In this document: in pieces, positions 32,716 to 43,076 of the stretch | Position numbering within the stretch: position 1 is the stretch's first letter | Layout of the letters: every line of letters starts with the position of its first letter | Origin: Limnomonas spitsbergensis | Taxonomy: Eukaryota; Chlorophyta; Chlorophyceae; Chlamydomonadales | Direction: 5' to 3' | DNA length: 64,000 bases | NCBI GenBank assembly: GCA_037349105.1 | Contig: JAYJMM010000117.1 | Span: 1,302,001-1,366,000, forward strand | Translations under genes and position numbers: made by a program | Notes under the pieces: generated by a model | The model's input: only the letters and a program-made list of their open reading frames with translations | The model's database searches: none | Told to the model about the DNA's origin: nothing

Positions 32716-33570
32716 AAGCGTCGATAACATGTTGTGTGGCCATGCGTGGCCGGGTGTGCTGGTCATAAGGGTATGGCAGGGAAATTGCCTTGGATATCAA
32801 AGTTGATAGGAGAATGTGTGCTTGTGCACAAAGAAAGAGGATAAGGCATGTAAGTACGCGACTCATGCAGGCAAGGCAGGGGGCAACCACGATTTCTCCA
32901 TCCGGCGTATTATCTGCCGTACTAATGATCCCAGTTCTTGATTTGGAGGCTGAAACGTGGTATCAGCCATTGCGTACAATCGCTCAGCATCCCACTATCC
33001 ACATGATACATCAAACCCCACTTTACTTTTCCTCTTTACTTAATAGGAGCAAGTCAAATGTCTCGGGAATTACGCCAAGACAAGGCACGCACCTTTCGGC
33101 GAAAACGTGTACCGGTTACATAGACTACGTTGTTGAAGATTTGCCAACCATGCGGGGCAACCCTAGCTTCCTGCCTTTCTGAAATACCTGCTTGTTAAGT
33201 GGTTTAAAATTGGTCGTTCCTCGATTTACGCACTTTGGTCATCACAAACATACTGGATTACAAACGGAAGTGAATTTGAACGCTTCACAACACAACACAC
33301 TATTTGTGTAACACAGCACAACAGTTTGAAACACGCCACCCAAAATGCGGCATTCCTCTTGAGTTTTCACTTCCTGCAATATTCAAGTTAAGTCCAGTCC
33401 AGGACAAACAGCTCCAAGCAAAAAGGCTCTGCGGATGCCTCCCAATGCTACCTGTGCACGATACAATGTTGTGAAAGTACGCCATAATTCATAAATTGTG
33501 TGCGCAATTATCCCGATTGGTCCCTTGCCCGAAAACAAATAGCTGGATTAGCCTGGAGAGTAGGAGAAAA

Positions 33571-34068
33571 CATGTCAGCTCCACCTAGGAGAAACATGTC
33601 AGCTCCACCTAGGAAAACATGTCAGCTCCACCTAGGAAAACATGTCAGCTCCACCTAGGAGAAACATGTCAGCTCCACCTAGGAGAAACATGTCAGCTCC
33701 ACCTAGGAAAACATGTCAGCTCCACCTAGGAGAAACATGTCAGCTCCACCTAGGAAAACATGTCAGCTCCACCTAGGAGAAACATGTCAGCTCCACCTAG
33801 GAGAAACATGTCAGCTCCACCTAGGAAAACATGTCAGCTCCACCTAGGAGAAACATGTCAGCTCCACCTAGGAGAAACATGTCAGCTCCACCTAGGAAAA
33901 CATGTCAGCTCCACCTAGGAGAAACATGTCAGCTCCACCTAGGAGAAACATGTCAGCTCCACCTAGGAAAACATGTCAGCTCCACCTAGGAAAACATGTC
34001 AGCTCCACCTAGGAGAAACATGTCAGCTCCACCTAGGAGAAACATGTCAGCTCCACCTAGGAAAACAT
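33571..34068. repeat. 23/24-bp tandem satellite, about 21 copies
   Basis: A constant 20-mer 'ACATGTCAGCTCCACCTAGG' is followed by one of two linkers, AGAA (24-bp unit) or AAA (23-bp unit). Reading left to right (L = AGAA, S = AAA) the order is L S S L L S L S L L S L L S L L S S L L S. The 20-mer is almost invariant, so the array is young or well homogenised. Confidence 0.95.
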
Positions 34069-34503
34069 CAGGTGCGGAATACGCCGCGAAAGCAGTGCTG
34101 TCAAACAGTTATCCAGTGTGGTACAGTGTGGGTACAATACGGACACAAAGGAAGAAACACCATTTGTAAGGATCTGGGCTACACACCGTATCATGCCCTT
34201 CAAAATAAGGAAAGCGGTCCAGCCTGGTAAGCGGTGCGCATTCAGGACCAAACACCTGTAGTGCTCAACGCCACTACCACGCACGATTCACTGTGTACCA
34301 CATACTTGCGCAACAACTAATAAAAACAAGAAGCCAGCCACTACTGAGACAGGCAGAAAGAAAACTTAAGATAGAAAGAGACAGAAACCCTGCAAGAAAG
34401 TAAGGGCTGAGAAAACAGAAAGTCATGCGTTGAGGCCGCGCCCGCGCCGATACTATTCTTTTGCAACAAGTCATACCAGCAGTAACAAAGCGGCACGCTG
34501 TCT

Positions 34504-34549
34504 AGATATTATATGCTAGATATAATACCGGTAGGATAGATATAATATC
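34504..34549. repeat. AT-rich inverted repeat
   Basis: Arms 'AGATATTATAT' and 'ATATAATATCT' flank about 24 nt that contains a second 'TAGATATAATA'. No gene signal nearby. The 34550-35188 stretch holds no supported gene. Confidence 0.7.
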
Positions 34550-35188
34550 TCTGTCTTTTTCGGTTGCATCGCCTGCTGGCCCTTTCAAAAAAGGCAATCA
34601 TGGGGGGTGCAAGCCTCCCCCACACATCTGCATGCAATCCAAACCAGCATGCAAAAAACTCCTCCTCCTCCCCTCCCTCCCTCTCTCTGTACGCTTCCCT
34701 GTACATTTTCTACTGGTTGACCCCCTGAACAAAAAAAGCCATTCGCCTTGAGCCAGAACCCTCCCCCGCCCTCCCTATCAACATCGTGATTCCTCCGTAC
34801 ACCATACACATGCAACCCATCTCTGAGGTCAATGCCCTAACACTGCATGCTACCAACAGTCCATTCACAGCTGGGCCCCCTCACCACGCAGCCCTTGTAC
34901 TGCATATGTTGTACTGCGTGTAATGTACTGTATGTTTAGTACTGCACGCTTTTCACTTCAAGCTTCACACTTCCTGCTCTCCGCTAGGATCACTGACCAC
35001 GCCGCCCTTTTACTACATAATACGTACTATGTGATGCGTACTGCATGGCTCGTATTGCCTATTATTTCGTACTCCCTGTGTACTGCTCACACCCAGCTAG
35101 AGCCACTGACAACACTGCCCATATCCTACATGGCCTTGTACTCGTAGGTTTGTTCATACCATCTGATTCCTCTCACCCCTGAATCCCT

Positions 35189-35435
35189 CTACTGCAGGGC
35201 CACCTGATTCTCTAGCGACCATTGGCAAAAGCGGTGGCCGCAAACCAAGATAGCCAACAGCGCCGACACTGTCACCAGAACCATCAACTCCCCTGCATCC
35301 CACGACAGGAGATGTCCCAGGCGGAAGGGCAGGAAAGGTTCAGCTTGCCTGCAGTGCGACGCTGCGGGGACCGTAAGCTGTGCCCTAGGCAGCAGCCACT
35401 GGCCTGAGGTAGCTGCCCCCTCCCCAGCCTTCAAT

Positions 35436-35468
<33 letters not shown>

Positions 35469-38400
35469 GGGGCAGCAGAGAAGCCCTCTGCCGCCGCTGC
35501 GTCGAGGTGGCCCTCCTCCTCCTCCTCCTCCTTGTCCTCCTCCCAATCCGCAGCATAACCACATTGTCCCTCCAGCATCCCCAGCCCGAATCTGTCAAAG
35601 GTGTTGCTGCACGCGGAGGCTACCCCTGCTGCAAGCAAGTCACGGCCCCCTGGGCCGCCGCCGCCACAAAAGCGCTCGTCAGACAAGCTCGTAACAAATG
35701 TGTTCCCTGCAGCATTGCTGCCGCTGCCAGTGGCGTCATCAGATCCCGGCCATGTTGTCCTTAGAAGCGGTTGAGAGTCCTGCTTGGGCCTCTGCTGCTG
35801 TATGAGAGAGGTCTCATTCACGCTAGGGGAAACGGAGGACGAAAGGCTACTGCCGCTGTTGGTGCGCAGCCCCGGGAAATCTTCCACTGCCGCCGCCACA
35901 GCAGCAGTAGCAGCAGCGGCAGAGCCCCTGTTGATGGGCTGGAATGAGCTAGAGCGCTGCACTGCCGGAGGCCTGGGCTGGCGGATTCTGTAGGAGTCGA
36001 AGGGCAACTCGGCGCGCGCGGGAGCAGCCGTCGTCCTTTGCCTCAATGGTGAATGCAGCAGCGGGGCTCTACCAACCACGTCCGCTGCGCCTGCTAACGC
36101 GGCAGCGGCGGTAGCAGCAGCCGGCCGGCCGATTCGCCGCAGAGGCCGCAGTCCGTGTGCAGATGCTTGTGGCAGCTGCGCAAGCGGCAGCGGGGAATCC
36201 CCGCCCCCTGCTCCCCCCACTGATCTCCTGGGTGCCACACTACCGCTTGTCAGCATCCATTTGTCCTGCCACCCCTGGAGTTCACACGCCAGCCCGTCCT
36301 GACCCCCATCTTCAGGCCCTTGATAGGACCACAAGTAGGACATGCTACCCAGCAGGTCACTCTCACACATGCTTCGCATGAGATCCTCTGGCGCGCCGTG
36401 CCGAGGTGAGATGAGCGCAACGCTGTCGTCAAGGCGGGGACCACCCTGCGCCGATAGCGCTGGCAGAGGGGGTGGCGCAGCCGTCGTGGCAGGTACAGCA
36501 AGCAGAGGTGCAGCAGCAGGAGCAGCAGCAGATGAGAGTCGGGACCAGGAGGAGCACGAGCAGCGGCGAAGAGCGCCACGAGGAGCGGCAGGGCTGCGCC
36601 CATACTGCCCTCCTGATAACGAGGTAGCGGTTTTGGCTGCTGCCGCTGCTGCTGCAGCACACCCAGCGCAGGTTTCCTGCCTCCCCTCAACGACCTGTGA
36701 AGAGAAAAACAGCCTCGCCGTCAGCAGCAGCAAGAGCAACAGATTCCTCGGCAATAATAGCAGCTGCGCCCTGAGCAGTAGCCGGAGCAACAGATCTCTC
36801 AGCGGGAGCAAAAACAGCGCCCGAGTAGCAGGGGCATTGGCAACACTTAAGCTACAACATCCCCCAACAGCAGCAGCAACAAGCGCAAAAATACCTACCT
36901 CAGCAGCAACAGCTCCATCATCATCATCATGAACAAAAGCACGAGTTGCAGCATCAGTAACACATTCCGCAACAACAGGAGTAGCAGCAGCAGCACCCTC
37001 AGCAGCTTCGTGGCAGGCTTCTTGCAACAGCCCCCTCACAACATTAGCTACAGCAGCCCCTAACAGCAGCAGCAACCAAAGCAGCACCCAGCTCAATAGT
37101 AACAGCTCCATCGTCATCAACAACAAAAACATGAGTTGCAAAATCGGGAACACAATCCGGAACAACAGGAGCAGCAGCAACAGCACCCTCAGCAGCTTTG
37201 TGGCCTACTTCTTGCAACAGCCCCCGTACTACCTTCAAACTGATCAGCAACAACAGCGGCATCCTCAAGTGCAGCACCCTCACCTGTAATCTGATATGTC
37301 CGTGGCGGGCTTCTTGCAAAAGCACCCACCCACTACCCCCTTATCCTCATCATCAGCAACAGCAGCACCCTCATGTGCAGCACCCTCACATGGACGCTGA
37401 TATCTTCGTGGCGAGCGCCGTGAAGCGCGTGCTCGACGTCAGCAGCCAGCGGTGCGACGCGCAGGCCCTTCGCCATGAGCACCACGCCATACGTGGAGGA
37501 GTGGCGTAGCAGCTCAGCGAGCGTGGCCCAGCAGCGTTGGTGCTCCAAGAAGGTGACCAGGCCGGCCTGCATGCGGGAGGCATGTTGTTCTGCTCACTAA
37601 TATACGGTACACAAGTGTGGCCCAGCAGCTGTGGGGTGCTCTCCAAGAATGTGACCAGGCCGGCCTACAACTGGGCAGCTCGGCAACTCGGCTTGTCAGC
37701 TTTAGCGATAATGTCGATAAAGCTCGTGCACTCTGTAAGAATGTGGAAAGTTTCATTATGGGCAAGGCATGCGTGTTTTGGATCCATTTCAAGCGGTATG
37801 CCAGCTCAGCTTGGGTTTCTCCCTCGTCGCTGGACGGATGTCATATCTGCATGGCATCCGTCCCGACACAGCAACTCGGTTCTATGCGAGTTGCTATGTC
37901 GGGACATGTTGCATCCATGCGTATCGGCTTTCTTTCTTTCTTTGCCATCGACAGGTATTCAGGGTCGTTTTGTAAAAAAAACGAAATCAGCGTTCCGCAC
38001 TTTTTCACACTTTCCAGTCCCGAAAAAAGAATCCGAGCTCAGATTAACGTCGGGTCGGCTTAAGCCGATAAAAAATCAGGGGTTCGGCTGAACCCGAGCA
38101 AAATGAAAAGGTCCCCCAGGACCCTGGAGCGAGCGCTATTTTTGTTTGTTTTAACACTTTTAATGGACGAGCGTGGACCAACAGCTGTGCTGTTCCAAGA
38201 ACGTGACCAGGCCGGCCTGCGACTGGGGTGAGCGTGGGGTGACCAGGCCGGCCTGCGAGTGATAGTGCATGCGAGCTTTTGTTTGTTAAATGAAACATAC
38301 AAGCAAGGCCCAGGTGCTGTGGTACTCCATTAACAGAGGGGGGCTCCATGAAAAAATGGGGAATACGGGTGTGCAGTACCAGTATTAGGTACAAGAAAAC

Positions 38401-41047
38401 AGTACCAGTAAACGGCACCAATACAATGTGAAATATGTCCTGGCCGGGAAACGTACCATGGCCTTGCAGTACATCCGATGGTCCCAACATCCCCGCGGTA
38501 CAGACCGCGGTACGCACGTCAGGAGGTATGAAAGTTCACACATCAGCGGCTGGAAGTGGTCTGCCCACGCAGCCAGGCAAGCCCGCCCCTCCGCCGGATC
38601 TCGGGCCTGCCACGGCAGGCCGTCCAGGGCCAATCGACGGCCGCCGCCACCACCGCTTGCCGCTGGATCTTGCTGATGGTTGGTACCGTGTGGGACAATG
38701 GTAGCCGCGGTGCCTCGTCCATGTAGCATCATGAAGCCATGGACGTGCATCATCTGATGCCAGGGTGAAGGGTTATAGGGGTCAAATAAACTTAATCCTG
38801 AGTCAGTAGTCATCCAATGCAAATGAATAATAATATGCCCCAGCTGGCTCGGCTGTCCCCCCCAAAATGCATCATCTGATGCCAGGGTGAAGGGTTACAG
38901 GGGTCAAATAAACTTGAACGGCCTGAAACAGTAGTTATCCAATACAGATGAATGATAATAAGCCCCAGCTGGCTCGGCTGTCCCCCCAAGTGCATTGGTG
39001 TGTATAAAAATGAACATTGCAGTCAACACAAAGGTGGCAGCTACATTTACTCCATCTGTCAGCATGTCTCTCACTCTCTCCTGAAGAGGTCCCTGTCACT
39101 CTCACACTCTCTCTCCCTCTCTCTCACACACACACACTCACAAAAACACTCACACAAACGCACAGACATACTGTTTCTCATTCAAATTTTCACGCACCTG
39201 CAAGTGGCATGCCTGGGAACCCCAGTAGCCCCCCTTCCCTTCCTGCCTCTATCAAGCCCCCCTCCACCCCTAACACCTACATGTGTGGCATGCTAGGTAG
39301 CTCCTGTACCTCTGACCCCTCCCTTTCCCTCCTGCAGCAAGACCACCCTCCCTTTCTCTCTCACACCTGCATGTGTGGCTGGCACGGGTCCCTTTCCAGC
39401 TCCAGCATCTTTGACGCCATCTGCAGGAATAAAGCATACTGTTCGCATTAATAAAGAGATAACAGACACTCTGGGCCTCTGAGGGATGGATGGAGTGAGG
39501 AAGGGATGGAGTGAGGAAGCAACCTGGAGGGAGGGATGGATTTAGAAAGAAACCTTGAGGCACAGCCACACAAACGCACCCTGAAGGGCAACACATCCAG
39601 CCCCTCAGCCACTACCGGAGACATGATACCGGCAAAATGAGCGTATCCAGTTCCTTGGACAAAACATCAGACACACACAGACACACACACAAACACTTAT
39701 CTACAAGAATAGCACATACAACTCTTCACAGACACACACGGACACACATACACTTTCCTGCAAGAAAAGCGCGTCCAACTCTTCAGTCACTTCCTGAGGC
39801 GCGCACAGCACGCTGACCGCTGCCCCGCTGCCACCGCCATCAGCCGCCGCAAATAAGGTAAGCATGCGCATGTTGGACAGCTGCTCCTGCGGGGGCAGCG
39901 GGCCTGAGTCGCCGCCTGCTTCACGGATGAGCCCGCAGGTCGGCAGAGTGCACCGGGCCGCACCGTTGTAGACGGGCGCCCGAACAGACAAGTCTGTCCC
40001 GGCTACCGTCGCGCTCAGCATCGGCCCAAACTCGCAGGCGGACACGTAGTCCTCTCCTACATCCCCCTTCACACCTCCCTCGTCCTCGTTTGCGACGTTG
40101 CCATCACTTGCGTGCGACAGCCAGCCGCTGAAGCTGAGCCACCGGCTGAGCGGCCCCCGCCGTTCCTGTCGGTTTAAGCGGGTGCTCGCTGGGAGGCTGC
40201 AGCAGCCGCTTGAGTATTTGTTCCCAGGGTAAAGAGGGCCGCGACCGCGCCGCTGGGAGGCTGCGGCGGTAGAGGAGACCGCTGATGCTCTTTCAGACGA
40301 GTGAAAGCACGCGTCAGGGGTGGACAGGCTGCAATGCACATCCAGCGTGACGCGCTGTGCGGCGTCACCCGGTGCGACGCAAACCGGCCAGATCATCTTT
40401 ATCTCGGGAGGCAGCGACGCTGCAGTGGCCGAAACCGCGATGCTAGCCAGCAGCGCTGCCTGTTGGTCGTGCTCGTCTCGGGCTGAGGCTGCGGAAGCGA
40501 CTATTGCCGCTGTAACAGCAGCGGAGGCTGAAGCAGGTTCTGTGCCGGAGCCACCACCCCTGACACTTCCACCAGCGGTACAATCCCGGTGCTGCATCAC
40601 TGGCGAGGGGAGCCCGCTGATGCCCCCCTGTGCGTCCGCTGCAGCTGCGGTGTTGCCGCTGCAGGCCTGCATCTGGGGGGATCCGCAGCTGGCGGCTCCG
40701 CCCTTGACCCATTTCGAAACCCTAGCCTGGTCTGCGGGCGACTGCATACTACCCAGAGGCTGCTGCTGCTGCTGCCTGCTGCCTGGATAACGCTGATGAT
40801 CTGCCTGCTGCTGCTGAAGTACATTTCTGCGGCTGCTCGCTACGTCCTCATGTCGCAAGGCTTGGAGCGCCCTCATGTCACTGCTACTAGGGTGCGAGGA
40901 TGAGGCCCCCCTTGCCCCTGCTGCTGCCGCTGCAACAGGATTTAGGTAATTTGAGGAGAAGAGGAGGCGTGCGCTCCGTGCGCGTGGCTCCTGCTGTTGC
41001 TGCTGTTGCTGTAGATCATGGATGTGGTGCTCCCCCAGATGGTCCAT
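35189..41047 (-). CDS. Unrecognised Ala/Ser/Gln-rich protein with C-terminal membrane anchor (partial exon model)
   Basis: Three minus-strand exons are well supported: 41047-39754 (ATG start MDHLGEHHIHDLQ, poly-Q, Ala-rich; ends in phase 1 at GTGTAT), 37566-37390 (59 residues, phases 0/0, AGLVTFLEHQRCWATLAELL) and 36694-35189 (phase 0, 501 residues, then stop). A possible further exon is 38668-38542, but it leaves the chain out of phase with 37566, so at least one exon is missing. The last exon has poly-Ala, an acidic run (EEDKEEEEEEG), Ser/Pro-rich disorder and, about 15 residues from the end, one hydrophobic helix (LMVLVTVSALLAILVCG). A tail-anchored or single-pass membrane protein is inferred. 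These could be two genes. No family is recognised. Confidence 0.5.
36880..37330 (-). repeat. 190-bp tandem duplication with an exon-end copy
   Basis: The block 'CTTCTTGCAACAGCCCCC' (plus strand) lies at 37018 and 37208, 190 bp apart, with a shorter related copy at 37310. Each copy encodes on the minus strand a similar peptide (VVRGLLQE...EAAEGA...DDDGAV), but in different frames because 190 is not a multiple of 3. At about 37262-37310 the sequence also copies the end and donor of the exon at 37390-37566 (ARHGHIRLQ versus ARHEDISVH). The open frame extending 36694-37186 is therefore not accepted as an extension of the last exon. Confidence 0.65.
37600..38265 (-). pseudogene. Three extra copies of an exon start with its 3' splice site
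   Basis: The sequence AG|GCCGGCCTGGTCAC (minus strand), which begins the exon at 37566, recurs at about 37670, 38220 and 38250. The first two are followed by diverged versions of the exon's first 18 or so codons (AGLVTFLE...CW) and then decay. Each keeps a plausible AG acceptor (GTAG or CGCAG). Confidence 0.7.
38748..38995. repeat. 122-bp direct duplication
   Basis: 'CATCATCTGATGCCAGGGTG' starts at 38748 and 38870. Both units continue 'AGGGGTCAAATAAACTT' and end 'CCCCAGCTGGCTCGGCTGTC'. It is non-coding, within the span of the minus-strand gene. Confidence 0.9.
39085..39765. repeat. CT/CA microsatellites around a repeated exon-end fragment
   Basis: (CT)n/(CA)n tracts at 39085-39160 and 39668-39752. 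On the minus strand, the exon-end peptide EELDALFLQ is echoed by EELYVLFL (about 39705-39730) and KELDTLIL (about 39645), separated by (CA)n. This looks like microsatellite-linked duplication of the exon end. Confidence 0.6.
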
Positions 41048-41202
41048 CTGAGCCGTCTGGTGTGTTGCTGCCGAACTTCGACAGGCAGAGATGACGCCTC
41101 GGCTTAGACACTGGAGAAATAAATGCTGGGAGTTCTGCGGAAAACGAGGGCGTAGGGTGGATATTCAGAACAAGTCAAGGGAGTGCCCGCAGGGGCGAGG
41201 CG

Positions 41203-41768
41203 ATGTCGGAGGTGGAAGCACTGTATCTGTTTTATAATTTGGATGGGAGCATCGAGGGAGTGAGGGCGGATGGAGCAGAGAGTTCCGGTCGGGCAGGTTT
41301 TGGGAAAGATCGCGTATCCCCCTGGCCCCGTATCATGGAATCTGTCCGCGTGATTGGAATGTGTTACATCGAGCCATCCGTCACGCCTAAAATTTAATGT
41401 ATGCGCTCATCCCTGAAGCTGCAGGCTGTCGCGATAGGGGGGCTGTGTGAACTCAAACAAGCTGCATTCGTCGCTGGGTCATGCACTCGTATTGCACCCC
41501 CGCCCCACAGACCTGTAATGTAGCAAATCCTCGTCTTCCAGGGCGTTGTCTGTGTCCATACTGCGAAGAAAGTAAACTAGGATTCAGTAGGCAAACGTGA
41601 CGCAACTAAACAGAACACGATGCGTTACTCACCTGATACCTCTGTCTCACCACCGCCAGGCCATGCACAGAAAAGAAAAAGATGACTGGATTTTGTCAAG
41701 TACAGGTGGACGATACGCCCAAACCCCGGTCTGTATGACTGTATACCCTTGAAGGGGAAAGTGACGAA
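41203..41768. other. No supported gene; upstream of the minus-strand gene
   Basis: This should contain the promoter and 5' end of the minus-strand gene starting at 41047. A short plus frame at 41203-41397 has no recognisable motif. Confidence 0.3.
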
Positions 41769-42436
41769 CAGTGTGTTTCCATTGGAGGTTTGGGAACAGT
41801 TCTGTTCCTGTCAGTTTGACCACTGTTCTTCGGTTGATACAGCTGTTCCTTTGGTTTGTTTTCGCGCGTTTCCATGGCATCCGAAACCATTCAGAGAACA
41901 GGGACGTGCGACATCTGTTTTTCTTCTGATCTGCCTATTGCTCAGAATATTGCATGCATTGCAGTGACCAGAGAGTCTGGCCGCGACACGGTACGCCACA
42001 CAATTTGAATTCCCGGATGGATGAAACGTGCAAGGCGTGGGCCCAGAGCTTTCGCGTCGATACAAATGTGCACAATGAACTGTTTAACACGATGCATTAC
42101 ACGCGATGACTCATGCTATCAAGGCGCGCTTGGAAAGTAGCACGCGTCACTCGTCTGCCTCGCAAATGAAGTTCAGTTCCATGAGATCGCGCTGCTTTTT
42201 AGACCAGGACGAATCAACACAAACACAGGAATGCAAGCGTTCTTTGTGATGTTGTACGGTGCCACGCTGTCGTCTATTCTTTTGGAACAGAGCTACCCCC
42301 ATGTGGACGGGGGTCCAAAAGAACACGAATAACATGTTTTGGCAGGCCTGTTCCTACACTGTTCTTCCGCCAATGGAAACACAAATCGTTCGGTTGCCGG
42401 CAGTTGCCTCGCTATTCCTCCAATGGAAACACACTG
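41769..42436. mobile_element. MITE-like element with 20-bp inverted ends
   Basis: The left end 'CAGTGTGTTTCCATTGGAGG' (41769-41788) is an exact inverted match of the right end 'CCTCCAATGGAAACACACTG' (42417-42436). A second inner inverted block (around 42345-42380) repeats the pattern with extra GGAACAG motifs. There is no transposase. Ends starting CAGTG recall hAT elements, but the 8-bp flanks (GTGACGAA and TAAGGCGG) do not match, so no target-site duplication supports that class. Confidence 0.6.
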
Positions 42437-42779
42437 TAAGGCGGGTCGGTGAGACTGTGAGAACAGGGGGAGATGCAGGCCAGCAGTCAGGTGGACATTT
42501 TTCAAGGAAACGTCGAAGATAATGGAATCATGGATGGGAGATACAGACTGAACAGCGTAAACTGCCAGTTCTTAAAGAAGTGGAGGGACATCTATACTAT
42601 TAAGTGCGCTAATCGTAACAGTACGGATGAAGCGGTTTCGCGCTTTTTGGCGCTTTTCGTAGTCCCTTTCGGGCTCGGTTGCGAGCGGTTCGACTGCGCG
42701 CAGCGATCGGGTCGTCGACAGCGTGTCGATGGTAGATTCTGGGCCTCACAGATGGTCCGACGGATGGCGTTCAGCGACG

Positions 42780-42975
42780 GATGGCGTTCAGCCAGCATCT
42801 GTATCCAGCAGCCATCGTATGCAGAATCCAGCAGCCATCGTTTGCAGCATCCAGCATGCAGCATCCAGCATGCAGCATCATTCATCATCCAGCATCCAAC
42901 GTCCAGCATCCAGCATCCAGCTTCCAGCATCCAGCATTTGTATCCAGCATTTGTATCCATCCAGCACATTTTATC
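42780..42975. repeat. (ATCCAGC)n-type short tandem repeats
   Basis: Repeats of 'CAGCATCCAGCATGCAGCAT' type, upstream of exon 1 of the plus-strand gene. The mirror copy at about 45395-45590 differs in repeat number, which is where most arm differences lie. Confidence 0.8.
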
Positions 42976-43076
42976 CAGCAATCAACCAGCATCTGTATCT
43001 GTACGGCATGGTTTGGGTTCCGCCGTAGGTTGCACCGTTCATTAGCAACGTGAGCAGCCGAGTGTGCAGTGTTCGA

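Noticed and set aside
33571..34068. CRISPR-like direct repeats
   Set aside because: Linkers are only 3-4 nt and nearly constant, so there are no spacers; eukaryotic satellite.
36695..37186. Leu-rich N-terminal extension of the last exon of the minus-strand gene
   Set aside because: A good acceptor (TCACAG|GTCGTT) lies at 36694, and the extension is CAG-rich repeat sequence with a duplicated block.
41761..42444. hAT-type target-site duplication around the inverted-end element
   Set aside because: The 8-bp flanks GTGACGAA and TAAGGCGG do not match.
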